Positions 8,961 through 18,630 of a stretch of 64,000 nucleotides of DNA are shown here, piece by piece (positions within the stretch are counted from its first letter, which is position 1; every line of letters starts with the position of its first letter). The stretch comes from Pseudoxanthomonas sp. CF125 (lineage in GTDB: Bacteria; Pseudomonadota; Gammaproteobacteria; Xanthomonadales; Xanthomonadaceae): assembly GCF_900104085.1 (NCBI RefSeq), contig NZ_FNLD01000002.1, positions 496,001 to 560,000 of the forward strand. Direction: 5' to 3'. Below the pieces are notes generated by a model. That model was not told the origin of the DNA and made no database searches. It worked only from the letters and a program-made list of their open reading frames with translations. The position numbers were made by a program, and so were the translations under genes.

Positions 8961-9712
8961 GCCGATGGTTGTTGGACCTGGGAAATACCCGACTGAAGTG
9001 CGCGCCGCTGCATGACGACGGCAGCCTTGGCGAGGTGGTTGCACTGGTGCATGAGCCGAGCGCGTTCGCCCAGGAATTGCAGCGGCTGCTGCCCGAAAGC
9101 GCGGATTCGGCCTACCTCGCCAGCGTTGCGTCGCCGGCACTGACCGCGGCGGTGGTGGAAATTCTGACCCAGCGGTTCCGCAGCATTTCCCAGGCGCGCA
9201 GCAGTGCCCGACTGGCGGGCATGCGCATCGCCTACGCCGAACCCGCGCGACTGGGCGTGGATAGGTTCCTGGCCCTACTTGCCGCGCACGGACGCAAGCC
9301 GGGCCCGTGGCTGATCGCAGGCGTCGGCACCGCGTTGACCATCGATCTGCTGGACCGCGACGGTTTGCATCGCGGCGGGCGCATTGGGCCCTCGCCCAGC
9401 ATCATGCGCCAGGCGCTGCATCAGGCCGCCGCGCAGCTGCCGCCGGAAGGCGGCGACTACCGGGAGTTCGCTTCCAGCACGGCCGACGCCCTGGCCTCGG
9501 GTTGCGAAGGCGCCGCGTTGGGCCTGATCGACCGCAGCCTGGCCCAGGCGACGCGGATGCTGGGCGAAGTTCCCACCCTGTTGCTGCATGGCGGCGGTGC
9601 TGACATGCTCGCCCCACATTTTCCCGATGCGCTTCGCGCGCCCGCGCTGGTCCTGGAAGGGCTGGCCCTGTGGTCGCGCGTCGGCACGGCCCCTGGAACC
9701 ACCGAATGCTGA
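8957..9712 (+). CDS. coaX: Type III pantothenate kinase
   Basis: A 251-residue enzyme for the first step of coenzyme A synthesis. ASKHA-fold markers are DLGNTRLK (7-14), the family motif LGVDR (99-103) and the phosphate loop region GVGTALTID (122-130). In many CoaX proteins an aspartate precedes the GTA of this loop; here it reads AGVGTA, a substitution that may be normal for xanthomonads. The frame stays open far upstream, but the ATG overlapping the birA stop gives the expected N-terminus. It overlaps the SPOR gene by 7 bases. Confidence 0.93.
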   Translation: MSRWLLDLGNTRLKCAPLHDDGSLGEVVALVHEPSAFAQELQRLLPESADSAYLASVASPALTAAVVEILTQRFRSISQARSSARLAGMRIAYAEPARLGVDRFLALLAAHGRKPGPWLIAGVGTALTIDLLDRDGLHRGGRIGPSPSIMRQALHQAAAQLPPEGGDYREFASSTADALASGCEGAALGLIDRSLAQATRMLGEVPTLLLHGGGADMLAPHFPDALRAPALVLEGLALWSRVGTAPGTTEC

Positions 9713-10407
9713 TCCGCGCCCTGATAGTCCTGCTAATCGTGTTGAATGCGGGCGTGGCCGCCTGGTGGCTTTCCCGCCCCGCGCCGCTGCCGCCCGCGCT
9801 TCCGGCGCAACCGGCGGGCGTGCCCAGACTGCAATTGCTGAGCGAAAGCGGGAAAACCGCCGCCCCTCCACCAACAACGCCAGCGCCGTCGGCACCCGTG
9901 CCATCGCCGCCCACCGCCGTGGCTGCCGTTGAGCCCGCAGCGCCTGCGCAATGTTTCAGCATCGGACCGTTTGCCGATCAAGTCGCGGCCGGATCGGCGG
10001 CGACGCGCATCGGCAGTCAGATCACACGCGGCAATCCACGCGAAGTTCCCGGCAAGACGGCGCAAGGCTACAACGTAGTCCTGCCGCCCCAGGCCGATCA
10101 CGAAGCGGCACAGGCGCTGGCCCAGCGCATCGGCGCCGCCGGCTTCGACGATTATCTGGTGGTCAACAGCGGCGCGCAGACCAACGGCATCGCCCTGGGC
10201 CGCTACCGCAGCCGCGAAGGCGCCGAGCGCCGCCAAGCCGCGCTGCGGGCGGCCGGCTTCGATGTGCAGTTGCAGCCCATAGGCAACGAAGGCGCGGCGC
10301 AATGGTGGCTGGATGTCGCCGCCGCTGCCGGCGCTACCGCATCCGGCCTGCGAAGTGGGGCCGGCGCACCGCAATCGCGTTCGCTCGATTGCGCCCTGCT
10401 GCGGTAG
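9706..10407 (+). CDS. Membrane-anchored SPOR-domain protein
   Basis: A 233-residue protein with an N-terminal membrane helix (about 3-22), a Pro/Ala-rich linker (about 25-85) and a C-terminal SPOR-like domain (about 90-175; starts CFSIGPFAD, ends around RQAALRAAGFDVQLQP). SPOR domains bind denuded peptidoglycan glycan strands, often at the division septum. I start it at the ATG at 9706, overlapping the coaX stop. The birA-coaX-SPOR order is a common trio in this family. Specific partner unknown. Confidence 0.8.
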   Translation: MLIRALIVLLIVLNAGVAAWWLSRPAPLPPALPAQPAGVPRLQLLSESGKTAAPPPTTPAPSAPVPSPPTAVAAVEPAAPAQCFSIGPFADQVAAGSAATRIGSQITRGNPREVPGKTAQGYNVVLPPQADHEAAQALAQRIGAAGFDDYLVVNSGAQTNGIALGRYRSREGAERRQAALRAAGFDVQLQPIGNEGAAQWWLDVAAAAGATASGLRSGAGAPQSRSLDCALLR

Positions 10408-10465
10408 AATCCGCGTCCGCGCTTTCCCGCACGCCTTCTTTCCAGCGTGTTTGCGCATCGGCCAT

Positions 10466-10541
10466 GCCGGCATAGCTCAGTTGGTAGAGCAACCGCCTTG
10501 TAAGCGGTAGGTCCCCAGTTCGAATCCGGGTGCCGGCACCA
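10466..10541 (+). tRNA. tRNA-Thr (anticodon TGT)
   Basis: A 76-base cloverleaf with encoded CCA. The acceptor arms GCCGGCA and TGCCGGC pair completely. The anticodon stem ACCGC/GCGGT holds the loop CTTGTAA, giving anticodon TGT for threonine codon ACA. The T arm contains the standard GTTCGAATCC. It closely follows the pattern of the proteobacterial tRNA-Thr(TGT). Confidence 0.97.
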
Positions 10542-10603
10542 TCGATCCGCACCTGTTCCGTCTACGCGCGATCACTCCGCCCGCGATCACTCAGCCTTCG
10601 CGA

Positions 10604-10978
10604 TCACACCGATGCGGCGGCGCCGCTGAAGCCGCGGTTCAACGACGACGGCATCCGCCGCCACGATTGTCCGCTCTTCATCCGTTTCCAGGTTTCGCGG
10701 ATGATCGCTTCGCTCAGCGGCCAATCCAGCCGCTGCCATTCCGGAATGCTGCGTTCGTAGCGTTGCTTGAGCGTGGAGAGCAATTCCTCGAGCTCGGCGT
10801 GATAGTTGAGCAGATAGAGGTCGTAACCGAATTTCAAGGTGGGGATGTAATCATCGAACTCGCGCGAACTGCGGTGGAATGCGCTTTCGCGATAGCAACC
10901 GCGCCAATGCCGTAATTCGGCGTCTATATCCAGCATTACATCCTGCGGGGTCGAACGGATGTCACGAATGGTGCCCAT
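10604..10978 (-). CDS. Conserved small protein of unknown function
   Basis: A 124-residue soluble protein starting at the ATG at 10978 (MGTIRDIRSTPQD). The frame is open far upstream, but this start begins a compact, charged, aromatic-rich sequence typical of a real small protein (ELRHWRGCYRES, YDLYLLNYHAELEELL). It may be a helical, possibly metal- or nucleic-acid-associated protein; no family is recognised. It lies between tRNA-Thr and the arginase gene and reads away from the latter. Confidence 0.65.
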   Translation of the reverse strand: MGTIRDIRSTPQDVMLDIDAELRHWRGCYRESAFHRSSREFDDYIPTLKFGYDLYLLNYHAELEELLSTLKQRYERSIPEWQRLDWPLSEAIIRETWKRMKSGQSWRRMPSSLNRGFSGAAASV

Positions 10979-11180
10979 GGCAAGCTCCGGCGATTTGTTT
11001 CCCTGCGTCCGCAGTGTTCGGGATGGGCAGTGACAGGGCCGTGATTGAGGCGTGAGAGCAAAGTTAAGCAGTTGGCCGGTGGCGGGCGTCTGCGCTAAAG
11101 CGGAACTTGTTGCACCGCCACAGTGCGGCCCGACGATCGAGGCTAGACTCGTCACCCCTTGCGCAGCTTGAAGATTGCAG

Positions 11181-12104
11181 ATGAGCCGAACTTTTCCGCC
11201 TGTTTCCCTGATCGGCGTGCCTACCGATGTCGGCGCCGGGCACCGCGGCGCGCGCATGGGGCCCGATGCGCTGCGCATCGCCGGCCTGGGCGATGCTTTG
11301 ACCGCGCGCGGCGTCTCCGTCGCCGACCGCGGCAATCTCAATGGCCCGGTCAATCCTTGGTTGCCGCCGGTGGAGGGGTACCGCCATCTGGACGAAGTAG
11401 TGGCATGGAATCGCGAGTTGATGCACGCCACCACCGCGGAACTGCAACTGGGGCGCATGCCGATCATGCTCGGCGGCGACCACTGCCTGGGCATGGGCGC
11501 GATCACCGCGGTGGCGCAGCATTGCCGTGATACCGGCAAGCGGTTGCGCGTGGTCTGGCTGGATGCGCATTCGGATTTCAACACCAGCGCGGTCACCCCT
11601 TCGGGCAACATCCACGGCATGCCGGTTGCCTGCCTGTGCGGAATCGGACCCGATGCATTGACCCGGCTGGGCCGCGATTTCCCGGCGATGGACGCGCGCG
11701 ACCTGCGCCAGATCGGCATCCGTTCGGTGGACGCGGAAGAGAAACGCCTGATCAAGGACAACGGCATCGATGTCTACGATATGCGCTACATCGATGAGAA
11801 CGGAATGAAGCGGACCATGGAGGCGGCGCTGGAGGGCGTGGACGAGAATACGCACTTGCACGTCAGTTTCGACGTGGATTTCCTGGACCCCAGCATCGCA
11901 CCCGGCGTCGGCACCACCGTGCCCGGCGGTCCCAACTACCGCGAAGCGCAGTTGGTGATGGAAATGATCGCCGACACCGGCCGCCTGCTTTCACTGGATA
12001 TCGTGGAACTGAATCCGGTGATAGACACTCGCAATCTGACCGCCGAGTTGGTGGTGGACCTGGTGGAAAGCCTGTTCGGTAAGTCGACCTTGATGCGGGA
12101 CTGA
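11181..12104 (+). CDS. rocF: Arginase
   Basis: A 307-residue ureohydrolase converting arginine to ornithine and urea with a two-manganese centre. All metal motifs are present: GGDH near residue 99, DAHSDFN near 127-133 and SFDVDFLDP near 227-235. Length and order fit bacterial arginases. The ATG at 11181 is preferred over an upstream TTG. The gene is monocistronic here, with no ornithine aminotransferase next to it. It could feed ornithine into polyamine synthesis; speD is 37 kb downstream. Confidence 0.93.
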   Translation: MSRTFPPVSLIGVPTDVGAGHRGARMGPDALRIAGLGDALTARGVSVADRGNLNGPVNPWLPPVEGYRHLDEVVAWNRELMHATTAELQLGRMPIMLGGDHCLGMGAITAVAQHCRDTGKRLRVVWLDAHSDFNTSAVTPSGNIHGMPVACLCGIGPDALTRLGRDFPAMDARDLRQIGIRSVDAEEKRLIKDNGIDVYDMRYIDENGMKRTMEAALEGVDENTHLHVSFDVDFLDPSIAPGVGTTVPGGPNYREAQLVMEMIADTGRLLSLDIVELNPVIDTRNLTAELVVDLVESLFGKSTLMRD

Positions 12105-12240
12105 GTCGTAACTGAATGCGGACGTCCGCATTCACACGGGGTGAATGCGGCAGAGGTCAGCGTATGTCCCAAGGTTGTCCGGGGATCGTTTCCGATTGCG
12201 TACGGCAACTGGCAAGACCCTTTCAATCAGGAGGAATCAT

Positions 12241-12393
12241 ATGAAGCGTTTACTGGCATTGATGGTGTTGTCCATGTTCTCGGCGGGAATGCTGGCCGGC
12301 TGCAACACCATGGCGGGCGCAGGCAAGGATGTGCAGAAAGTAGGCGAAAAGGTCGAAGACAAGGCCGAGGACTGCAAGGACGCCAAGTGCTGA
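12241..12393 (+). CDS. Entericidin-family small lipoprotein
   Basis: A 50-residue lipoprotein with signal MKRLLALMVLSMFSAGMLAGC; the lipobox cysteine is Cys21. A short mature helix with KVGEKVEDKAEDCKDAKC follows, the typical EcnA/EcnB pattern. A strong AGGAGG site lies 7 bases before the ATG. Entericidins form a toxin-antidote pair in enterics, but single genes like this are common stress-induced envelope lipoproteins in xanthomonads. An intrinsic terminator follows at 12440. Confidence 0.85.
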   Translation: MKRLLALMVLSMFSAGMLAGCNTMAGAGKDVQKVGEKVEDKAEDCKDAKC

Positions 12394-12439
12394 TCCCAGC
12401 AGTTCCGTGCTGAACGCGGCGTAGCGAATACGCCATGGG

Positions 12440-12468
12440 AAGGGCCGGGCAACCGGCCCTTCTTCTTT
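12440..12468 (+). terminator. Intrinsic terminator after the entericidin gene
   Basis: A perfect 9-bp stem AAGGGCCGG/CCGGCCCTT with a GCAA tetraloop is followed by a T-rich run (CTTCTTT). Confidence 0.85.
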
Positions 12469-12604
12469 ATCCAAGATGCGGTCTTCACGTTGGCAACTGA
12501 ATGCCGTTATGGCGCGTTTACACAGACTTGATCTTGCGAAAACGTGTGCGCTGCCATGCTGTTCGCACGGTATCACTGCCGTGACTTTCTCAAAGAGGCA
12601 AGCC

Positions 12605-12823
12605 ATGAACAAGGACACCATCGCCGGAAATTGGAAGCAGTTGAAGGGCAAGATCCAGGCCAAATGGGGCGATCTGACCGACGACGACTTCAAGGTCGCC
12701 GAGGGCAACTCGGAATATCTCGCGGGCAAACTGCAGGAGCGTTACGGCTGGGACCGCGATCGCGCCCACACAGAGGTGGACGACTTCGCACGCAGTCTCA
12801 ATAAATCCGACATGCGCAACTGA
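12605..12823 (+). CDS. CsbD-family stress protein
   Basis: A 72-residue CsbD-like protein, recognised by the pattern [18 protein letters not shown], then [10 protein letters not shown] and a tail [15 protein letters not shown]. CsbD proteins are abundant, mostly disordered stress-response proteins of unknown mechanism, induced by general stress sigma factors. It has its own terminator at 12841. The 211 bases upstream contain the previous terminator and presumably its promoter, but I cannot pick a convincing promoter. Confidence 0.9.
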   Translation: MNKDTIAGNWKQLKGKIQAKWGDLTDDDFKVAEGNSEYLAGKLQERYGWDRDRAHTEVDDFARSLNKSDMRN

Positions 12824-12840
12824 TTCCATCTCCACATACG

Positions 12841-12870
12841 ACAACGGGCCTTTTGGCCCGTTGTCTTTTT
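12841..12870 (+). terminator. Intrinsic terminator after csbD
   Basis: A perfect 10-bp stem ACAACGGGCC/GGCCCGTTGT with a TTTT loop is followed by CTTTTT. Confidence 0.9.
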
Positions 12871-12901
12871 CCGTTCGTATTCCGGAAGACCGGCGCGGCA
12901 A

Positions 12902-13708
12902 TCAACGATAAGGGTCGGCCACGAATCCATTGGGGAACGCGCGCGGAGCGGGATCGCGGCGCTCATAGCGCGGGTACTGCCGCGGCATCGCTCCGATGGA
13001 GACCAGGTGATGCGCGTCGTCGTAACGCAATTCGCTGATCTGCGCCGGCCTGCGGGTGGCGCGTACGAACTGGGTCTGGCCCACCGGCGACCATTCGCGC
13101 TGGCCGTGTCCGGTGCCCATGCTCTGGCGCGCCGCGCTGTCGGCCGCCTGCTCGCGTATTCGGCCTTCGGCGGCAGCGGGTGCCGAAGCGGATTTGGCTT
13201 CGTCGCGCTCGTATTCGCGGCCGCGCGATATCGAGGGCATCGGTGCCGGGTAGTAGCGTGGGCGCGATTCCTGGAATACCGCCACGCCGATCACGCCGAC
13301 ATTGCGCGGGCGGCCGGTGCGGGCCGCATAGCTGTCGCCCAGGTCGGTGAAGACGAACTGGGCGATGTCGTCCAGCGACTTGCGCCAGCCGGCGATCTCG
13401 GCGCTTTCCCAGGGTTCGAGCACATAGCCGGCCTGCGAAGGCGCGGCGGTTTGCCCGGTGACGGCATTGATGCCGTCCACCGACAGCACCACCAGCACGC
13501 GTTCGCCGGTGGTGTTGGTCAGGCGCACGCCGTAGCGGTTGCCGGGCGTGCCGGCCACCCAGGTATCGCCGTGGTGCGGGTATTGGCGCAGCCATTCGCC
13601 GGTGTCGCGGTCCACGACCGAGACATCCACCAATGGCCTGGCGGAAAGGGGCGTGCAGGCGCCGGTCAGCAGCAGCGCCAGAGACATCAGGATGGTCTTG
13701 CGGGACAT
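12902..13708 (-). CDS. Predicted lipoprotein of unknown function
   Basis: A 268-residue protein with a lipoprotein-like signal (MSRKTILMSLALLLTGAC, Cys18). The first half of the mature part looks like a beta-rich envelope domain (VSVVDRDTGEWL, YGVRLTNTTGERVLVVLSVDG, then VLEPWESAEIAGW). The C-terminal third is rich in Arg, Ala and Pro and looks disordered. No family name is certain. It is convergent with csbD and diverges from trpS, with a REP doublet between. Confidence 0.75.
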   Translation of the reverse strand: MSRKTILMSLALLLTGACTPLSARPLVDVSVVDRDTGEWLRQYPHHGDTWVAGTPGNRYGVRLTNTTGERVLVVLSVDGINAVTGQTAAPSQAGYVLEPWESAEIAGWRKSLDDIAQFVFTDLGDSYAARTGRPRNVGVIGVAVFQESRPRYYPAPMPSISRGREYERDEAKSASAPAAAEGRIREQAADSAARQSMGTGHGQREWSPVGQTQFVRATRRPAQISELRYDDAHHLVSIGAMPRQYPRYERRDPAPRAFPNGFVADPYR

Positions 13709-13787
13709 GGTCGTTCTCCGTGGTGGGCATGACAGGGAACGCGCCAGCTTTGCCAGTGGGGTTGATCGCGTTCAGCGGCCGTTGGCC

Positions 13788-13925
13788 GTGGGAGCGGCGT
13801 CCCGCCGCGAGCTCTTGCTTTGATCGCCCCACTGCATTTCTGTTGCATTGGGAGCTGGAAGGGCAACAGCTCGCGGCGGGACGCCGCTCCCACGCGCCGG
13901 CTCCCACGCGCCCGCTCCCACGCAC
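13788..13925. repeat. REP doublet, GTGG type, upstream of trpS, with extra partial copies
   Basis: A head GTGGGAGCGGCGTCCCGCCG at 13788 has an inverted partner ending CGCTCCCAC at 13893. Two further truncated CTCCCACGCG-type tails follow to about 13925, about 40 bases before the trpS start, so the repeats sit in the trpS upstream region. Confidence 0.85.
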
Positions 13926-13965
13926 GGTTAAACTTGACGTATTCAGTCTCAGGCAAGTCCCACGA

Positions 13966-15254
<1,289 letters not shown>

Positions 15255-15255
<1 letters not shown>

Positions 15256-15563
15256 TGCCGTACTTGGCGCTGGTCCTGTTCCTGCCGTGGTTTTTGCTGC
15301 TGGGCGCTCTGTTCTGGCTTTTTCCGCGCCAACCGCGCAACGCCTGGCGCAGGCGTTTCGACCTCATCGCGTTGCTGGTGGCGTTCGTGCTCAGTTTCGC
15401 CGGCATGCAGTGGGGCTATGCGCTGGGGTTGGCCGACATTGGTACCGGCGCCATCTGGAAGCAGGTACTGGCCACATTGGTCGCCTATGGCGCGTTCCTG
15501 GCCGCGATCTTCATCGCGGTCGTGCTGCGGAGCTGGCTGCTCGCCCGCCAACCCAAGACGTAG
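15255..15563 (+). CDS. Small inner-membrane protein
   Basis: A 102-residue protein with three predicted membrane helices (about 4-23, 37-57 and 68-92) and an Arg-rich cytoplasmic loop between the first two. It is coupled to trpS by a TGATG overlap. Function unknown. Its TAG stop at 15561-15563 is the end of the GTAG head of a REP element that starts at 15560. Confidence 0.7.
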
Positions 15564-15629
15564 GAGCGGGCCCTGCCCGCGATGGGGCTTTACAGGGAGA
15601 GCCCGGTCGCGGGCAGGGCCCGCTCCTAC
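15560..15629. repeat. REP doublet, GTAG type (GCCCTGCCCGC class)
   Basis: The left arm starts GTAGGAGCGGGCCCTGCCCG and the right arm ends CAGGGCCCGCTCCTAC. The head provides the stop codon of the upstream membrane protein gene. Confidence 0.9.
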
Positions 15630-15724
15630 ATGGGGTGCCTCAATGGCGGTGCTACCAAAGCTGCATCGCGAGCGGCAGTCGTGCTCGCTAGAATCGATAG
15701 TCCGCAACTAGAACGATCGAGTGC

Positions 15725-16657
15725 ATGAACGAACACGGCATCCACACCATCGACACCGCGTTCCAGCGCGAGCATTTCGACGCCGCCTATCTGATCGTGG
15801 AGAACGGCCGTGGCGCCTTCGTCGATTGCGGCACCAATCATTCGGTTCCCTTGTTGCTGTCGGCGCTGGAAGGCGCCGGATTGACTCCCGGCGATGTCGA
15901 CTGGCTGATCGTCACTCATGTGCATCTGGACCACGCTGGTGGCGCCGGGTTGCTGATGCAGCACCTGCCCAATGCCCGGCTGGTCGCGCACCCGCGTGCG
16001 GCGCCGCACCTGATCGATCCTTCCAAGCTGATCGCCGGCGCCACCGCGGTGTATGGCGAAGAAGAAATGCAGCGCAGCTACGGGCAGATCCTGGCGGTGG
16101 CCGAACAACGCGTGCAAGTGGTCGAAGACGGGCAGGTCCTTCTGCTGGCCGGCCGCGCGTTGGAGTTCATCGACACGCCGGGGCACGCGCGTCACCATCA
16201 CTGCATCTGGGACGAGCGCAGCCGCAGCTGGTTTACGGGCGACACCTTCGGTCTCTCCTATCGAGAGTTGGACAGCGCCAACGGCGCCTTTGTGATTCCC
16301 ACTTCAACGCCGGTCCAGTTCGAGCCGGAGAAACTCAAGGCTTCCATCAGTCGGCTGCTATCGTGCGATCCGCAATGGATGTACCTCACTCATTACGGTC
16401 GGGTAGGCGACGTGCGAAGGCTGGCCGACGATCTGTATCGGCAGATCGATGCGATGGTGGCGATCGGACATGAATTCGATGGTCTGCCGAACCGCCATGA
16501 GCGGATCAAGGAAGCGCTCGCTGCACTCTATCTGCAACGTGCCCGCGAGCATGGTTGCCCGTTGGACGATGCGGGCGTGGAGAAGGTGTTGCATATGGAC
16601 ATCGAGCTCAACGCCCAGGGCCTGGCTTCTTGGCTGGATCGGGACAAGCGTGCGTAG
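15725..16657 (+). CDS. MBL-fold metallohydrolase
   Basis: A 310-residue metallo-beta-lactamase-fold hydrolase. The metal motif is THVHLDHAGG at about 61-70, with further metal residues in DTPGHARHHH and FTGDTFG. The C-terminal region (about 220-310) is helical, as in glyoxalase II-like and DUF-tailed MBL proteins. It probably cleaves a thioester or phosphoester, but the substrate cannot be read off. It is monocistronic; its TAG stop again coincides with a GTAG head at 16654. Confidence 0.85.
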   Translation: MNEHGIHTIDTAFQREHFDAAYLIVENGRGAFVDCGTNHSVPLLLSALEGAGLTPGDVDWLIVTHVHLDHAGGAGLLMQHLPNARLVAHPRAAPHLIDPSKLIAGATAVYGEEEMQRSYGQILAVAEQRVQVVEDGQVLLLAGRALEFIDTPGHARHHHCIWDERSRSWFTGDTFGLSYRELDSANGAFVIPTSTPVQFEPEKLKASISRLLSCDPQWMYLTHYGRVGDVRRLADDLYRQIDAMVAIGHEFDGLPNRHERIKEALAALYLQRAREHGCPLDDAGVEKVLHMDIELNAQGLASWLDRDKRA

Positions 16658-16718
16658 GAGCGACGTGAGTCGCGAGCATTTCCCCAGAGCGCCAATTCGC
16701 GACTGACGTCGCTCCTAC
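16654..16718. repeat. REP doublet, GTAG type (GCGACGTGAGTCGCG class)
   Basis: The left arm is GTAGGAGCGACGTGAGTCGC and the right arm ends GACGTCGCTCCTAC. It supplies the stop codon of the MBL gene. The same sequence class recurs at 50404. Confidence 0.9.
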
Positions 16719-16731
16719 GCGCTTGCGACGT

Positions 16732-17118
16732 CTACTTCCAGACGTTGGGTTTTTCGCGCGCCGACTTCCTGGCCATCGGCACTACGCAGAAACGGTGACC
16801 GCTGGGGGCTTCCAGCACCCACCAGCGTTCGCGCACGAATTCGATGCGTTTGGCGCCCAGCTTCTCCAGCCGCGCGACTTCGGCCTCGATGTCGTCGGTT
16901 TCGATATCCAAGTGCACGCGCGAGGGGTGCGAGACTTTCTGCACTTCGATATGCATGCCGCCCGGCCCGTCCGAGAGCGGGGCATACAGGCCCAGGCCGT
17001 CTTCATCGTAGTCCTGCACCTCCAAACCCAGTGCCTGGCTCCAGAAATCGGCCGACGATTCCAGCGAGCCTCGTTTGCAATCGATGATGAAACCGGCCAG
17101 TCGGCTCTTGTGTGCCAT
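16732..17118 (-). CDS. VOC/glyoxalase-family protein
   Basis: A 128-residue vicinal-oxygen-chelate protein. The two beta-alpha-beta-beta-beta halves are visible: AGFIIDCKRGSLESSADFWS at the start, HLDIETDDIEAEVARLEKLG in the middle and WWVLEAPSGHRFCVV near the end. Candidate metal ligands are His in MHIEV, His in VHLDI and Glu in VLEAPSG. Such stand-alone domains act in glyoxalase, resistance or ring-cleavage roles; substrate unknown. The frame is open upstream, but the ATG at 17118 starts the domain correctly. Confidence 0.85.
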   Translation of the reverse strand: MAHKSRLAGFIIDCKRGSLESSADFWSQALGLEVQDYDEDGLGLYAPLSDGPGGMHIEVQKVSHPSRVHLDIETDDIEAEVARLEKLGAKRIEFVRERWWVLEAPSGHRFCVVPMARKSAREKPNVWK

Positions 17119-17139
17119 AGAAGGTCTCGACGGAGGAGG

Positions 17140-17216
17140 GTAGGAGCGGCCCATGGCCGCGAGCTCTTGTGATGCAGTGACGCCGAGAAGAGCTCGCGGC
17201 CATGGGCCGCTCCTAC
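17140..17216. repeat. REP doublet, GTAG type (GGCCCATGGCCGC class)
   Basis: GTAGGAGCGGCCCATGGCCG pairs with the inverted GGCCATGGGCCGCTCCTAC. It fills the gap between the VOC gene and the E2 gene. Confidence 0.9.
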
Positions 17217-17219
17217 AGG

Positions 17220-18602
17220 TTATTGGGAAAGCGCTAGATCGTCGATCATCGCCTTGAGGAAGCGCGCGGCCTCGCCGCCGGTCGCGGCGCGGTGATCGAA
17301 AGTGACCGACAGCGGGATGATCTTGTGCGATTCGAAACCGCCCATGATCGGCATGACCTGGTGGCGCGCGCGGCCGGCGGCCACGATGGCCACGCAGGGC
17401 GGCACCACCACCGGGGTGGCGTAGCGTCCGGCGAACATGCCGAAGTTGGACAGCGAAATGGTGTAGCCGCTCAGTTCCGAAGCGGCGATGCTGCGGTCTT
17501 CCACCTGCGCGCGCAGGCGGTTGACGCCTTCGCGGATGCCGCGCGCATCCAGGATGTCCGCGTTGCGCAGCGCGGGGACGAACAGGCCGTCGTCGGTATC
17601 GACCGCTATGCCGATGTCCACCTGCGGATGCAGGGTGCGGCTGAGTTTTTCGCCGTCGAACCACGCGTTCAACGCCGGCACCGCTTTGCAGGCGCGCACG
17701 ATGGAGCGGATCAGGCGAACGGTGACGTCGTTGCCGGGCGTCCACGCGTGCACGTCGGCGTCGTCGTTGAGCGTGGTGGGCACGACCTTGGCGTGCGCGT
17801 CGGCCATGACGCGGGCCATGTTGCGGCGAACGCCCTTCAGCTGTTCCGGTTGGCCGCTGACCGACACGCCGGGCGGCTGCGTGCGCATGGGCTTTCCGGA
17901 AGCGGACAGTGCGGTGCGCTCATGGCTTTCTCGTAGGAGCGCGCCCTGCGCGCGACCGGCCGATACAGGTGACGCTTCGTCGCGGGCAGGGCCCGCTCCT
18001 ACAAGGCCGTCGGCGACGGCCTGCTTCACGTCGTTCGCCGTGACCGTGTTGTCGGCGCCAGTGGCACGCACTCGGCTCAGGTCCACGCCCAGTTTCTTCG
18101 CCAGCGCGCGCACGGCGGGCATGGCACGTACCCCGCCGACCGCCACCGCCTGTTCCTGGTGCACGGCATTGGAGCTCTGCATCGCGCCGACCACGGTGCC
18201 GGCATCGTCGCGCTCGGCGGTGGTGGGAGCGCCGTCCCCGGCGCGATCTTTTGCTTCAATGTTTTCAGTGGGGGGCTCGCGGCGAGCCGCCGCTGCCACC
18301 GCGGGCGGTCCGTGGGAATGACCGGTGTCCTGCCCGTCGGCGCGCTGCGGCAGATTGGGGTCGGGCTGGAACTCGGCCAGCATCGCGCCGGTCACCACGA
18401 TGTCGCCGGCGTTGCCCGCCAGTTTCAATACCTTGCCCGAAACAGGAGACGGAACCTCCACCACAGCCTTGGCCGTTTCCATCGACACCAGCGGTTCGTC
18501 CAGGCGGATCGTGTCGCCTTCCTTGACGAACCACTCGACGATGGTGGCGTCGGGCAGGCCTTCGCCCAGATCGGGAAGATTGAAAGTCTTGCTGTCGCTC
18601 AT
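17220..18602 (-). CDS. Branched-chain 2-oxoacid dehydrogenase E2 (dihydrolipoamide acyltransferase)
   Basis: A 460-residue E2 subunit. Domains in order are the lipoyl domain 1-80 (DLGEG; lipoylated Lys45 in METAKAVV), linker, peripheral subunit-binding domain about 160-196 (MPAVRALAKKLGVDLSRV), linker, and catalytic domain about 250-460 with DHRAATGGEAARF near the end. The DHRAxTGG form is typical of branched-chain or generalist E2s. It transfers acyl groups from E1 to CoA. Both linkers contain an entire REP doublet in the coding sequence (residues about 102-127 and 202-224). The start ATG at 18602 begins MSDSKTFNLPDLGEG. It is last in the E1alpha-E1beta-SH3-E2 operon. Confidence 0.93.
   Translation of the reverse strand: MSDSKTFNLPDLGEGLPDATIVEWFVKEGDTIRLDEPLVSMETAKAVVEVPSPVSGKVLKLAGNAGDIVVTGAMLAEFQPDPNLPQRADGQDTGHSHGPPAVAAAARREPPTENIEAKDRAGDGAPTTAERDDAGTVVGAMQSSNAVHQEQAVAVGGVRAMPAVRALAKKLGVDLSRVRATGADNTVTANDVKQAVADGLVGAGPARDEASPVSAGRAQGALLRESHERTALSASGKPMRTQPPGVSVSGQPEQLKGVRRNMARVMADAHAKVVPTTLNDDADVHAWTPGNDVTVRLIRSIVRACKAVPALNAWFDGEKLSRTLHPQVDIGIAVDTDDGLFVPALRNADILDARGIREGVNRLRAQVEDRSIAASELSGYTISLSNFGMFAGRYATPVVVPPCVAIVAAGRARHQVMPIMGGFESHKIIPLSVTFDHRAATGGEAARFLKAMIDDLALSQ
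17933..18002. repeat. REP doublet inside the E2 coding sequence (linker 2)
   Basis: A GTAG-headed arm (GTAGGAGCGCGCCCTGCGCG) and an inverted arm (GCAGGGCCCGCTCCTAC) lie in frame in the E2 gene, coding roughly residues 202-224 between the subunit-binding and catalytic domains. Confidence 0.9.
18223..18299. repeat. Degenerate REP doublet inside the E2 coding sequence (linker 1)
   Basis: GTGGGAGCGCCGTCCCCGGC at 18223 and an inverted arm CTCGCGGCGAGCCGCCGC ending in CCAC at 18299 match the GTGG class seen at 13788 and 33304 with a few changes. They code for residues about 102-127, between the lipoyl and subunit-binding domains. Confidence 0.7.
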
Positions 18603-18630
18603 CGGGGTTCCAGGTTGAGTTGTTCGCTTT

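Noticed and set aside
7719-9140. Long minus-strand frame upstream of the small secreted protein
   Set aside because: It overlaps birA and coaX; only the last 96 codons have a signal peptide and a proper start.
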